64,000 nucleotides of DNA from an uncultured Clostridia bacterium (GCA_946403085.1 CAMIYM010000010.1:23805-87804); one strand, 5' to 3'; counted from the stretch's first letter, positions 8,581-18,039 are shown. Translations and numbers: made by a program. The notes: generated by a model from the sequence alone, not told the origin.

Positions 8581-9377
8581 TGAAAGAGATAGCTATAGAG
8601 GAAGCAAAAAAACTTCAGCTTGAGATACTGAAGAAAGTAGCAAAGTTCTGCGATGATAACGGTCTTCGTTATTTCATCTACTATGGAACATATCTTGGTG
8701 CCATAAGGCATAAGGGATTCATTCCGTGGGATGATGATATCGATATCTGTATGCCCAGACCTGACTATGAAAGGTTCATGGATATATTTAAAGACGAGGA
8801 TTGCGCAGTATTTGTCTGGCGTAAAAACAACAAGATCATAGTGCCTTTTGCCAAAGTCTACGACACGAGGACCGAGCTTATAGAGAACGGTAATTTCGGT
8901 GAGACTTACGGCGTTAACATAGATATTTTCCCTATGGACGGACTTCCGTCAAAGGCCGGAAGCGTAAAGCGCAGAGTGAATTACATGCGCTTTTGTTACG
9001 GTATGCAGATAGGTGCGACAATAGGTGATTATTCGAAAAGATCCAGGAGCAAGAAGATCCAGATCGCTCTTATGAAAGCTTTCTACAAAGTCTTTCACTG
9101 CCAGCATTATCTTTGCGGCCGTACGATAAAACATGCTCAGAAGTATGACTTCGATACATCAGAGAATGTTGCAGTTCTTGTCTGGGGTTATGGCCAGAGG
9201 GAAGTCAACAGGAGAGATTCCATTATGCCTCTCCGTAAGATTCAGTTCGAAGATGGTGAATTCTGGGCGCCCGGTACAGACGAGAGCCTGAAGCACGCAT
9301 TCGGTGATTATATGCAGCTTCCTCCTGAGGACAAACGTCATTATAAGCATCTGCCTAAGATGAATTGGAAAGAATGA
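8580..9377 (+). CDS. LicD-family phosphotransferase (2)
   Basis: A second LicD-type protein, 265 residues like the copy at 1253. The signature is near identical (YGTYLGAIRHKGFIPWDDD, then ICMPRPDYE) and the C-terminus repeats YMQLPPEDKR. The middle third differs, so the two probably act on different acceptor sugars or positions rather than being redundant. It lies between two glycosyltransferases with one-base and two-base junctions, so it belongs to the polysaccharide operon, whereas copy 1 is transcribed separately. Confidence 0.85.
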   Translation: MKEIAIEEAKKLQLEILKKVAKFCDDNGLRYFIYYGTYLGAIRHKGFIPWDDDIDICMPRPDYERFMDIFKDEDCAVFVWRKNNKIIVPFAKVYDTRTELIENGNFGETYGVNIDIFPMDGLPSKAGSVKRRVNYMRFCYGMQIGATIGDYSKRSRSKKIQIALMKAFYKVFHCQHYLCGRTIKHAQKYDFDTSENVAVLVWGYGQREVNRRDSIMPLRKIQFEDGEFWAPGTDESLKHAFGDYMQLPPEDKRHYKHLPKMNWKE

Positions 9378-9379
9378 GT

Positions 9380-10573
9380 ATGAAGATACTTGAGATAAAT
9401 GAAGTTAATTTCGGCAGTACCGGAAAGATCATGCTTCAGATCGCAGATCTCGCAAGATCTGAGGGTCATGAGGTGATCTGTGCTTATTATGCGAGACGCA
9501 GTAAGGAAAAGTCTCCTGACAGCATCTACATCGGCAATAAGGTCTCATGTAACATTCATAAGAGACTTCATAAGTATACCGGTTACAATGGATGCTTCTC
9601 TCATATCTCCACATGGAATTTCTTAAGGAAAGTAAAGAAGTTCGATCCGGATATCATTCATATCCATAACCTTCATAACTGCTATATCAATCTCCCGATG
9701 CTCTTCAAATACATAAAGAAGAACAATAAAAGAGTGATATGGACACTGCACGACTGCTGGTCTTTTACCGGCCAGTGCCCGTACTTCTCGCTCATAGGCT
9801 GTGAGAAGTGGAAGACAGGCTGTCACGACTGCGAACAGATAAACAGATACCCTTCTTCTAAGGTGGACCGCACAAGTAAGATGTGGTCATTAAAAAGAGA
9901 ATGGTTTACCGGCGTAAAGGATCTTACGATAGTTACACCTTCCGAGTGGCTTGCGGGTCTTGTGAGATTGTCGTATCTTAAAGACTATCCTGTCAAGGTA
10001 ATTAATAACGGGATCGATCTTGAAGTTTTCCGGCCACGCGAAAGTGATTTTCGAGTCAGGCATCATCTGGAGGATAAATTCATTATTCTCGGTGTAGCTT
10101 CAGTCTGGGAGAAAAGAAAAGGACTGGATGTTTTTATTGGTCTCTCACAGGTTTTGGATGAGCGTTTTAAGATAGTTCTCGTCGGAACAAACGATGCAAT
10201 TGACGATAAGCTGCCGGAAAACATTATTTCTATACACCGCACGTCAGATCAAAAGGAACTTGCAAAACTCTATACTACATCTGATCTGTATGTTAATCCG
10301 ACCAGGGAAGAGAACTTTCCGACTGTAAATATGGAAGCAATGGCATGCGGTACACCGGTTCTTACATTCAGGACGGGAGGGAGTCCTGAAATGCTTAATG
10401 AGAAAACCGGCCTTGTTGTTGAAGACGATATTGAAGTTATCGCCCATAGCATTACTTCTGTTTGTGAGAACAAATTATTTGACACAAAAGCCTGTATAAA
10501 CAAAGCTCAAGAATACAATAGCACTAGCAAATTCATGGAATATTTGCGTTTATTTAGCCTCAAATATGAATGA
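9380..10573 (+). CDS. Glycosyltransferase family 4, WcaC-like
   Basis: A 397-residue GT4 enzyme with the N-terminal MKILEINEVNFGSTGKI loop, the motif WTLHDCWSFTGQCPYF and a Cys cluster (C-x-x-W-K-T-G-C-H-D-C) shared with WcaC-type colanic-acid glycosyltransferases. The donor half has NPTREENFPTVNMEAMACGTP. ATG 9380 is chosen because GGAAAG lies 7 bases upstream; the alternative ATG 9374 would leave a 1-base spacer. Base use turns A/T-richer after about 10040, continuing into the flippase, a common feature of exchanged glycan genes. Confidence 0.85.
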   Translation: MKILEINEVNFGSTGKIMLQIADLARSEGHEVICAYYARRSKEKSPDSIYIGNKVSCNIHKRLHKYTGYNGCFSHISTWNFLRKVKKFDPDIIHIHNLHNCYINLPMLFKYIKKNNKRVIWTLHDCWSFTGQCPYFSLIGCEKWKTGCHDCEQINRYPSSKVDRTSKMWSLKREWFTGVKDLTIVTPSEWLAGLVRLSYLKDYPVKVINNGIDLEVFRPRESDFRVRHHLEDKFIILGVASVWEKRKGLDVFIGLSQVLDERFKIVLVGTNDAIDDKLPENIISIHRTSDQKELAKLYTTSDLYVNPTREENFPTVNMEAMACGTPVLTFRTGGSPEMLNEKTGLVVEDDIEVIAHSITSVCENKLFDTKACINKAQEYNSTSKFMEYLRLFSLKYE

Positions 10574-10582
10574 TATATATGA

Positions 10583-10617
10583 TACAATCAACGAGTTTTA
10601 ATATAGGTGATTAGAGG
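10583..10617 (+). promoter_or_regulatory. Possible internal promoter and ribosome site of the flippase gene
   Basis: TACAAT at 10583-10588 is a -10-like box after the glycosyltransferase stop; AGAGG at 10613-10617 lies 11 bases before the ATG. No clear -35. Confidence 0.35.
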
Positions 10618-10628
10618 CAAATATATAT

Positions 10629-11993
10629 ATGACTAATAAAGTTGCTAAAAATGCGACATGGATTATTTCTTGCAAGATAGTTCAGTCTCTTCTTGGATTT
10701 ATAATTAATATGTTTACGGCTCGCTTCCTGGGACCGTCAAACTTCGGACTGATTACATATGCCTCGTCATTGGCGTCGTTCGTCATGCCTATCATGAAGC
10801 TTGGACTTAATAACATTATTGTCCAAGAAGTTGTCCATCACCCTGAACGTGAAGGAAAAGCCATGGGTACGATGGTTTTTATGAATTTCTGTTCCTCGCT
10901 TGTATGTATTATTGGTGTTGTGTCATTTGCATACGTGGCAAACCCCGGTGAGACCGATACAGTGATCGTATGTGCGCTTTACTGCATTACTCTGGTATTC
11001 CAGGCTTTAGAGATGCTTCATTTCTGGTTTCAGGCGAAGTTGATGTCCAGGTATTCGTCCACTCTGGGACTTGTAGCTTATACATTAGTTTCTGCTTATA
11101 GGATATATCTTCTTGCTACTTCAAAGAGTGTACATTGGTTTGCCCTTTCCAGTGCGCTCGATTATCTGATCATATCTGTGGGAATGTATATAATCTACAA
11201 TTTGAAGAAAACGCAGAAACTGTCCGTCGATCTTAAACTCGCGAAAGAGATGATCAATAAGAGTAAGCCCTACATCTTATCAGCTATGATGGTAACTATA
11301 TTCACCCAGACAGACAAGATAATGCTGAAGAGCTTGATCGACAGTGAGTCAACTGCATTTTACGGAGCCGCTGCAGCATGTGCGGTTATGGCTCAGTTCG
11401 TTTTTCAGGCTATCATAGACTCGTTTAGACCTTGGATCTTTGAGGCACAGAAAAAGAACAATGATCAGTTTGAATACCGTCTGAAAATGTTGTATTCATT
11501 CATTATCTATCTGTCATTATTACAGAGCGTCGGGATGACTGTATTTGCAAAGCTGATAATAATGATCGTCTATGGAGAGAAATATCTTCCGGCTGTGGGT
11601 GCGCTGAGAATTGTTGTATGGTATACAACATTTGCGTATCTTGGTTCAGTCCGTAACATATGGATCCTTGCACATGATAAACAGAAATATTTATGGGTCA
11701 TAAACCTCACGGGCGCTGCAGCAAATGTAATTTTTAATTTTATTCTTATACCTTATATCGGAATCTATGGCGCTGCCATCGCATCACTCGTAACACAATT
11801 CTTTACGAATGTTATAGTCGGCTACATCATCAAGCCGATCCGTCCCAACAACGCCATTATGGTCAGCAGTTTGAATCCGAAATACTGTCTCGACGCGTTT
11901 AAGAAACTTTTGAAGAAGAGCCCGAAAAAGGCAGCGGTTACAGCTGCTTCTAATGGCTCTGAAAAGACAGAAGATAAAGAAGACGAGGAGTAA
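10629..11993 (+). CDS. Polysaccharide flippase, Wzx/MATE-like (PST family)
   Basis: A 454-residue integral membrane protein with about 12-14 hydrophobic helices. The N-terminal NATWIISCKIVQSLLGFIINM and the ARFLGPSNFGLITYA motif are typical of Wzx-type O-unit translocases, which move undecaprenyl-linked repeat units across the membrane. The C-terminal tail (from about residue 428) is hydrophilic and Lys/Glu-rich. It follows the three glycosyltransferases and precedes an SGNH lipoprotein, as expected for the export step. No Wzy polymerase was recognised in the window. Confidence 0.85.
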   Translation: MTNKVAKNATWIISCKIVQSLLGFIINMFTARFLGPSNFGLITYASSLASFVMPIMKLGLNNIIVQEVVHHPEREGKAMGTMVFMNFCSSLVCIIGVVSFAYVANPGETDTVIVCALYCITLVFQALEMLHFWFQAKLMSRYSSTLGLVAYTLVSAYRIYLLATSKSVHWFALSSALDYLIISVGMYIIYNLKKTQKLSVDLKLAKEMINKSKPYILSAMMVTIFTQTDKIMLKSLIDSESTAFYGAAAACAVMAQFVFQAIIDSFRPWIFEAQKKNNDQFEYRLKMLYSFIIYLSLLQSVGMTVFAKLIIMIVYGEKYLPAVGALRIVVWYTTFAYLGSVRNIWILAHDKQKYLWVINLTGAAANVIFNFILIPYIGIYGAAIASLVTQFFTNVIVGYIIKPIRPNNAIMVSSLNPKYCLDAFKKLLKKSPKKAAVTAASNGSEKTEDKEDEE

Positions 11994-11999
11994 TACCAA

Positions 12000-12650
12000 A
12001 TGAAAAAGATAATATCATGTATCCTTTGCGGAATATTGACCGTGGGTCTTATGGGCTGTTCTCTTTTCGATAACGGCAAGCCTACAGTTCAGACAAAGAT
12101 CTATGAGGCATCAGATTCTGCCGACAGATATGAGGGTTATATCTTTGTCGGTGATTCAAGATTTGTAGGAATGAAAGAGGCATTGGGCGGCAATGTCGAT
12201 TCTGATGTTGAGATCATTGCAAAGAGCGGTGCAGGCCTTGCATGGTTTAAGAAGACAGCACCAAGTATTTACGACAAGACAGGCAAGACCATAATCTTCA
12301 ATCTCGGTGTAAATGATCTGTATAACGCTTCGAATTATGTCGAGTACTATAACAACATGCCGAAAAGTTTCCTTGAGAACAACAGGGTCATCTTCATGAC
12401 GGTCAATCCTGTCAATGAGAAAAAGGGAGCTGAAATCGGCTGTAAGGTCACGAATAAAGAGATCGAGAAGTTCAACAATACTTTGAAGGAAAACCTTGAT
12501 AAGAATTTCCTCATGATCGATACAAATACATATTTTCAGTTAAATGACTTTGCGACGACAGATGGTGTTCACTATACCAACAAGACATACATAGGGATCT
12601 TCGATCATGCCATTGAGTGCTGCGAGAAGAATGATTTCGTAAAAAGATAA
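12000..12650 (+). CDS. SGNH/GDSL-hydrolase lipoprotein
   Basis: A 216-residue secreted lipoprotein: lipobox LMGC with the acylated Cys at residue 20. The SGNH catalytic blocks are present: VGDSRF with Ser53, an NLGVND block with Asn105, and DGVHYT with Asp188/His191. Such enzymes add or remove acyl groups on glycans. It begins 7 bases after the flippase stop with GAGGAG upstream, so it probably edits acetyl groups on the exported polysaccharide outside the membrane, possibly countering the PglD-type acetyltransferase at 3213; that link is inferred. Confidence 0.82.
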   Translation: MKKIISCILCGILTVGLMGCSLFDNGKPTVQTKIYEASDSADRYEGYIFVGDSRFVGMKEALGGNVDSDVEIIAKSGAGLAWFKKTAPSIYDKTGKTIIFNLGVNDLYNASNYVEYYNNMPKSFLENNRVIFMTVNPVNEKKGAEIGCKVTNKEIEKFNNTLKENLDKNFLMIDTNTYFQLNDFATTDGVHYTNKTYIGIFDHAIECCEKNDFVKR

Positions 12651-12658
12651 GACAAGAC

Positions 12659-13414
12659 TTAATCCTGTCTTTTCCATTTGTTGAGGAAACTGTCTTTGTC
12701 ACCTCTGTAAACATTCATGTCTATATATCTTTCGGTACCGGAATAGCCTTTAAGAACATGACGGTTCGAATACTGCCAGAACGTCCAGTTAATGCCGCCG
12801 GGAATGCTCTCATAGACACTTCTGTACCATATCTCACAATCGGAGAAATCATCTTTTACAATGTCAGTATAAGTGCTGCTGCTTACATAGATGACAGGCA
12901 ATAATCCATAATGGTTCTCGAGTGCTGTGATCATGGAACGGAGTTCTTTCTTTACACTGTCAACATCGACATCATTTTTACTGCGAAAACTTCCATAGTA
13001 TTCGACATCGATAACAGGCGGAAGCATGTCAGGAACGGCTTCTACCGTGTTGCAGAAATTCTTCGCCTGATTCTCTCCGGATGTCTCAAAGCTGAAGAAG
13101 TGATAAGCTCCGATACGGATCGAAGTCTTAGAAGCGCATTCCCAGTTTGAAGCAAAGCATCTGTCAACTGTGGATGACCCTTCGGTCGCTTTTATATATG
13201 CAAAATCGATATCCTGTGAAGTCAGGACATTCCAGTCGATATCACCTTGATATGAGGATACGTCGACACCTTTGACATTGTAGCCGTTAAGCCACGGATT
13301 ATTCAGATGGATTATTCCGTAATACAAAAGACCTGATACAGCTGCCGCGGCGATCAATAGAGCGCAAACTGTAATGACTGTTATCTTTATGCCTGTTTTT
13401 GTCCTTGCTTTCAT
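12659..13414 (-). CDS. GH25 muramidase (lysozyme), membrane-anchored
   Basis: A 251-residue protein with a basic N-terminus, one transmembrane helix (~residues 9-31) and a GH25 domain: VDVSSYQGDIDW, YIKATEG, the catalytic D-x-E in VIDVEYYGS, and WTFWQYSN near the end. It would cleave the MurNAc-GlcNAc bond of peptidoglycan outside the cell. The frame is open another 47 codons upstream, but the Met at 13414 is preferred since it gives a normal signal anchor. No ribosome site precedes it and -10-like TACTTT sits 5 bases away, so the mRNA may be nearly leaderless. It converges with the polysaccharide operon and may serve wall remodelling. Confidence 0.85.
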   Translation of the reverse strand: MKARTKTGIKITVITVCALLIAAAAVSGLLYYGIIHLNNPWLNGYNVKGVDVSSYQGDIDWNVLTSQDIDFAYIKATEGSSTVDRCFASNWECASKTSIRIGAYHFFSFETSGENQAKNFCNTVEAVPDMLPPVIDVEYYGSFRSKNDVDVDSVKKELRSMITALENHYGLLPVIYVSSSTYTDIVKDDFSDCEIWYRSVYESIPGGINWTFWQYSNRHVLKGYSGTERYIDMNVYRGDKDSFLNKWKRQD

Positions 13415-13431
13415 AGGATAAAGTATCGCAT

Positions 13432-13445
13432 ATTCTGAACAGAAT
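13432..13445. promoter_or_regulatory. Perfect inverted repeat between lysozyme and P-loop genes
   Basis: ATTCTG-AA-CAGAAT is a 6+6 perfect dyad about 18 bases upstream of the lysozyme start and just before the divergent gene. It could be an operator for either gene; no regulator is adjacent. Confidence 0.35.
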
Positions 13446-13526
13446 GTGTGAGAACTATGTAAGGAATTGTCGGAAGGGTCTGAAAGTGTTAATCTCAATA
13501 CACTAAGGATACTTGAAAGGACAGAA

Positions 13527-14594
13527 ATGGAATCTCTGATACCTGACGCGGACATTAGCCTTAAAGCTATTCAGAAGCGTTCTGACATCGCTCTTATAAG
13601 CGATGATGTATCAACGCGCGAAGAACTGATCGAAGCGTTTATGAAATACCTGAAGCTTAACCGCAAGCAGAGGAGGTTTTCAGATTACTATTCCGAAAAG
13701 ATCTTCGGATGCAATGTCACGGACATGTTCCTTAACCTGAGTTACCGTTACAGGCTCGAATCCCCGATCCCTGTTAATGAGACTCTTTTCGTATCTGAAC
13801 CGGACCTCTATTACAATAAAAAGGCCTTTGATTCCGGCGAAGTAAACCTCTGCTTTGTTATCGGTTATTCCGGTTCGGGCAAGTCTGTTCTTACCAAAGA
13901 ATATGAGGGCAGCAATATCGAGAAAGTATCTTTAGATGATCTTGTCAGTCCCAAAGACCATTACACTTTGGAAGAACTGAAGAAGCAGGGTGATCTTCTG
14001 TATTCATTCTTTACAAGGAGCGGTGCGAAGTATTACATCTCAAGAGATGAAAGGGATCTTTTCGCTGATCACAGTGAGGTATTTGTAAAGTTCATAAGAT
14101 TTGCGTGCAAATACGCTGCATACCATAAAGATAAGAAGTATATCCTGGAAGGTATCTGGACTTATCTCTTCTTTGATGATCCATCCAGGTTCAGCAGGTA
14201 TGCTGTCTATATGAAGGGGACATCTCTTATTAAGTCCAAGTTCCGCAGAATGATAAGAGAATCATCAAATACTCCGCTCGAATCATGGTACAGGCTTGTG
14301 GACTTCGGAGTATATGCTGCTGATACGACCTTTTACGATATCAACCTGGATAAATGGAGACGCTATTACGAGAAAAAGCCGGAGACGGTTCTTAAAGAAG
14401 AAGAGAATTATTTCACGCTCCTGCGTGCCGGCATAATGGCAAAGATCAACAGTATCAATGAGTGTTTTGTCCATGGTGATGAGAAGGGCATCCGAAACAT
14501 AATGAAGAATGCCCAGGCCTCCAAAGGCATGGATATAACTGAGAAAACGATAGTCATTGAAGAGTGCAAGAGAGCAATCTCCGATTTGAAATAA
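13527..14594 (+). CDS. P-loop nucleotide-binding protein of unknown function
   Basis: A 355-residue protein. A Walker A motif GYSGSGKS lies at about residues 112-119 after a ~110-residue N-terminal region with many charged residues. The segment after the P-loop (LDDLVSPKDHYTLEELKKQGD, ILEGIWTYLFF) resembles zeta-toxin or gluconate-kinase-like small-molecule kinases, with the late ILEG corresponding to a Walker-B-like strand. Substrate unknown. ATG at 13527 is chosen over the TTG at 13467 because GAAAGGA lies 6 bases upstream. It is monocistronic, with a hairpin terminator at 14628. Confidence 0.65.
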   Translation: MESLIPDADISLKAIQKRSDIALISDDVSTREELIEAFMKYLKLNRKQRRFSDYYSEKIFGCNVTDMFLNLSYRYRLESPIPVNETLFVSEPDLYYNKKAFDSGEVNLCFVIGYSGSGKSVLTKEYEGSNIEKVSLDDLVSPKDHYTLEELKKQGDLLYSFFTRSGAKYYISRDERDLFADHSEVFVKFIRFACKYAAYHKDKKYILEGIWTYLFFDDPSRFSRYAVYMKGTSLIKSKFRRMIRESSNTPLESWYRLVDFGVYAADTTFYDINLDKWRRYYEKKPETVLKEEENYFTLLRAGIMAKINSINECFVHGDEKGIRNIMKNAQASKGMDITEKTIVIEECKRAISDLK

Positions 14595-14627
14595 TTGTCA
14601 CAGGCATTTGCTATTCTTTATTTTCAC

Positions 14628-14657
14628 GGGATAACAGATAGAATTTGTCCCTTATTT
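14628..14657 (+). terminator. Terminator after the P-loop gene
   Basis: GGGATAA (14628-14634) pairs with TTGTCCC (14645-14651) with one wobble, then a TTATTTT run. Confidence 0.55.
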
Positions 14658-14802
14658 TCGTACCCGGTAACATGCTAATCTGTTAAAGGTAATAGGAATG
14701 ATGCGGCAATTAAGGGGGCAGATCTTCTGCTTTCGGGTCTGCCTCCTGCCGACATCATGCAAGCCTTATTCTTATTTATTTAACATATCGTTCACCCCTG
14801 AA

Positions 14803-14840
14803 ATGACAAAAGAATCTGACAAAGTGGTAGAATGTTCGTA
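14803..14840 (+). promoter_or_regulatory. Promoter predicting a leaderless HD-GYP transcript
   Basis: ATGACA (14803-14808) and TAGAAT (14828-14833), 19 bases apart. The expected transcription start falls at about 14840, the A of the ATG, and there is no Shine-Dalgarno sequence. Confidence 0.5.
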
Positions 14841-17800
14841 TGTTGAAGAGACGCGACATCACGGGCAGACTTACCAAAGCCGTCCTGACGACGGTGTTGT
14901 CTCTTTGCGTCTTTTTTTCAGCCGCTCCCGTTAAGATCAATGCTAACAGTCCGACTGTTGCCGATCCTACTAAGAACCGCGAAGGCTATGCGGCATATCT
15001 CTACGACAATACGACAGGCCTTCCCACGTCTGAAGCTAATGCTATCGCAGAGACATCTGACGGTTTTATCTGGATCGGAAGTTACGGCGGACTCATCAGA
15101 TATGACGGAAACTCATTTGAGAGATATGATTCCACATCAGGTATTGCAAGCGTCGTAAGCCTTTTTGTAGACAGCCGCGACCGTCTGTGGATAGGTACGA
15201 ACGATAACGGCGCGGCCGTTATGGATAAATACGGCAATGTCACGATGTATGGCAAGAAGGACGGTCTTCCTTCAGCTTCGATAAGATCATTTGCCGAAGG
15301 TTCAAGCGGCATCATATATATCGGCACTACACAGGGTGTATCTTATGTCACGGGTGATGGAAAACTTGTAGCCGTAGACGAATCCCTGATCAACAACAAA
15401 TACATAAGACAGATCGAGACAGGTTCTGACGGAATAACATACGGTCTTACGACTGAAGATGATATTTTCACGCTTAAAGACGGATCTCTTGTCGAGTTCC
15501 ACAATGGCGCATCACTTGGAATCGACGGTACGTTGCGTGCGTTATCCACGGATCCTGACCATCATGGTTATCTCTATATCGGTTCTAATAAGGATACCGG
15601 ATCAAAGGTATGGTATGGCAGCCTTGATCCCGCTGTAGGATTTAAGACTTCTGAGAGGATCAATGTAGCTCCTCTCGATTACATCAATTCCATAAAATGC
15701 ACCGGCAAGGATCTCTGGGTATGTACCAATAAGGGTGCAGGAAATTACAGGGATGAGAACATGCATGTCCTGGAAAATGTTCCTATGACTACTAACGTCG
15801 AGCAGATGATGTCTGACTATCAGGGCAATCTCTGGTTTGTATCGTCAAGACAGGGTGTCATGAAAGTCGTTCCTAATCAGTTCGCCAATGTTTTCGATAA
15901 GTACAAACTTCCTGAAGAAGTTGTAAACACAACATGCTATTACAAAGACAAACTCTTTATCGGTAAGGATTCCGGTCTTACTGTCCTGAACAAAGACGGC
16001 AAGGTAGAACGTATCGATCTTAAGCTGGCGACGACTGCGGCAGGTGAACATCTGGGTTATCTGGATCTTGTTTCCATGCTCGGTAATGCCAGGATCAGAT
16101 CGATCTATAAGGACAGCAAGGACAGATTGTGGTTTGCTACATATGGTGATCTCGGACTTGTAAGATTTGACGGCGAGAACGTCATGACTTTTACTCATGA
16201 AGACGGACTTCCGGATTCCCGAAGGATCAGAACTGTTGTTGAAAGAAGCGACGGTTCTTTCCTCGTGGCATGTACCGGTGGTGTGGCTGTTATAAGAGAT
16301 GATAAAGTCGAGCATTTGTACGATTCCTCTGCTGGACTGAGCAACACAGAGATCCTTACTGTTTCCGAAGGCTTTAATGGTGAGATACTTGCCGGTACTG
16401 ACGGCGACGGCATTTATATAATCGGTTCTTCGGGCGTTAAGCACCTGAGTACTGAGAATGGTCTTATGTCTGATGTTGTTATGAGGATCAAAAAATCCAG
16501 TGTCAATGATGTGTACTGGATCGTGACGAGCAACTCGATAGCATATATGACCGCAGATCATGTGATCCATACGGTAAAGAATTTCCCGTATTCAAATAAC
16601 TTCGATCTTTACGAGAATTCGAAGGGTGATGTCTGGGTATTAAGCAGTAACGGTATCTATGTTGTAAATGAGGCAACTCTTATTGCCAACGAAGCAATAG
16701 ATCCTGTCTTCTATGGAATCGCAAATGGACTTCCTGTTATTACCACATCTAATTCCTACAGCAGCGTTACTCCTGAAGGAGATCTCTATATCGCAGGTTC
16801 CACCGGTGTAGTAAAAGTAAATATCGAGAGGTCTTTTGAGAGTGTTAATAACATCAAGATGATTGTTCCTTATGTGGAAGCTGACGGTGTAAAGATCTAT
16901 GCAGATGAGCATGGAAAGATCGTTGTCCCTCACGAGGTCAAGAAGATCACAGTACATCCTTTTATCTGCACATATACACTCATGAATCCTAAGGTAACTT
17001 ACCGTCTTGAAGGCTTCGGCTCTTATGAATCAACGGTAAGAAGGAACGAACTTTCCACGGTTGACTATACTAACCTTAAGGGCGGCACATATACTTTCCA
17101 TATGAAGCTTTCCGATGCCATGGGCATAGGTGATAAGGAATATTCGATCGTCATCGTAAAGCAGAAGGCAATATACGAACATTACTGGTTCATGATCTGC
17201 GTTGCAGTTCTGATCTTAGGTGTTATCGCTTTGCTTGTATTCATTTATGTAAATGCGAAGACAAAGAAACTCCTTAAGAAGCAGGAAGAGGATAAGCTCC
17301 TGATCCGTGAGATCGTAGAGGCATTCGCGAAGACGATCGATATGAAGGACAAATATACCAACGGTCACTCGAAAAGAGTTGCCGAATATACTTCGATGCT
17401 TGCACGCGAACTCGGATACGATGAGGAGACGGTCGAGAAATACTATAACATCGCACTCCTCCACGATATCGGTAAGATCGGTGTCCCTGCTGAGGTCCTT
17501 AACAAGCCCGGCAAACTCGATGACAATGAGTTCCAGACTATCAAGTCGCATACCGTATTGGGATATAACGTTCTCCGTGATATCCACATCATGCCTGAAC
17601 TTTCCGTAGGCGCTGAATCGCATCATGAGAGACCTGACGGCAAGGGTTATCCTCAGGGTCTGAAGGGCGACGAGATCCCTCGTGTAGCTCAGATAATCGG
17701 TGTTGCAGATGCGTTTGATGCTATGTATTCGAACCGTCCTTACAGAAAGAGAATGAACTTTGAGAAGGTGGTATCGATCATTAAGGATGCTTCCGGAACT

Positions 17801-18034
17801 CAGCTTACAGCTGATGTTGTTGATGCGTTCCTCCGCATCGTCGAGCGCGGCGGATTCAGGGCGCCTGATGACGTCGGCGGCGGTACGACTGAAGATATCG
17901 ATAATATCCACAAGAGATTCGAGAAAGAGGAAAAAGATAAAGAGAAAGCTTCAGAGAATAAGACTGAGGAAAAGACAGAAGAAAAATCTGAAGATAAAGA
18001 AAACACTAACGGGGATAATAAGGAGCAGAAGTAA
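14840..18034 (+). CDS. Sensor with two-component-type propeller, Y_Y_Y domain and cytoplasmic HD-GYP domain
   Basis: A 1064-residue single-pass sensor. A signal peptide (~1-35) is followed by many WIGTNDNG/IWIGSYGG-type Reg_prop repeats (~50-660) that should fold as extracellular beta-propellers, a Y_Y_Y-like immunoglobulin domain (~675-775), a transmembrane helix (~781-804) and an HD-GYP phosphodiesterase domain: HDIGK at about 875 and HHERPDGKGYP at ~927. It should degrade cyclic di-GMP in response to an extracellular ligand, perhaps a glycan as for related hybrid sensors. The C-terminal ~40 residues are an acidic, Lys/Glu-rich tail. Reg_prop sensors usually end in a histidine kinase; the HD-GYP output here is less common. 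Confidence 0.88.
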   Translation: MLKRRDITGRLTKAVLTTVLSLCVFFSAAPVKINANSPTVADPTKNREGYAAYLYDNTTGLPTSEANAIAETSDGFIWIGSYGGLIRYDGNSFERYDSTSGIASVVSLFVDSRDRLWIGTNDNGAAVMDKYGNVTMYGKKDGLPSASIRSFAEGSSGIIYIGTTQGVSYVTGDGKLVAVDESLINNKYIRQIETGSDGITYGLTTEDDIFTLKDGSLVEFHNGASLGIDGTLRALSTDPDHHGYLYIGSNKDTGSKVWYGSLDPAVGFKTSERINVAPLDYINSIKCTGKDLWVCTNKGAGNYRDENMHVLENVPMTTNVEQMMSDYQGNLWFVSSRQGVMKVVPNQFANVFDKYKLPEEVVNTTCYYKDKLFIGKDSGLTVLNKDGKVERIDLKLATTAAGEHLGYLDLVSMLGNARIRSIYKDSKDRLWFATYGDLGLVRFDGENVMTFTHEDGLPDSRRIRTVVERSDGSFLVACTGGVAVIRDDKVEHLYDSSAGLSNTEILTVSEGFNGEILAGTDGDGIYIIGSSGVKHLSTENGLMSDVVMRIKKSSVNDVYWIVTSNSIAYMTADHVIHTVKNFPYSNNFDLYENSKGDVWVLSSNGIYVVNEATLIANEAIDPVFYGIANGLPVITTSNSYSSVTPEGDLYIAGSTGVVKVNIERSFESVNNIKMIVPYVEADGVKIYADEHGKIVVPHEVKKITVHPFICTYTLMNPKVTYRLEGFGSYESTVRRNELSTVDYTNLKGGTYTFHMKLSDAMGIGDKEYSIVIVKQKAIYEHYWFMICVAVLILGVIALLVFIYVNAKTKKLLKKQEEDKLLIREIVEAFAKTIDMKDKYTNGHSKRVAEYTSMLARELGYDEETVEKYYNIALLHDIGKIGVPAEVLNKPGKLDDNEFQTIKSHTVLGYNVLRDIHIMPELSVGAESHHERPDGKGYPQGLKGDEIPRVAQIIGVADAFDAMYSNRPYRKRMNFEKVVSIIKDASGTQLTADVVDAFLRIVERGGFRAPDDVGGGTTEDIDNIHKRFEKEEKDKEKASENKTEEKTEEKSEDKENTNGDNKEQK

Positions 18035-18039
18035 CTCTT

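Noticed and set aside
13750..13765. GCTCGAATCCCCGA inside the P-loop gene looks like a tRNA T-loop
   Set aside because: It is in the middle of a well-supported coding frame, and no cloverleaf can be drawn around it.
14698..14934. A 78-codon frame with a TAGGA site upstream of the HD-GYP gene
   Set aside because: It overlaps the start of the sensor gene by 95 bases, and its composition (many Ser, Cys, Arg) looks like non-coding sequence. A hairpin region explains the interval equally well.
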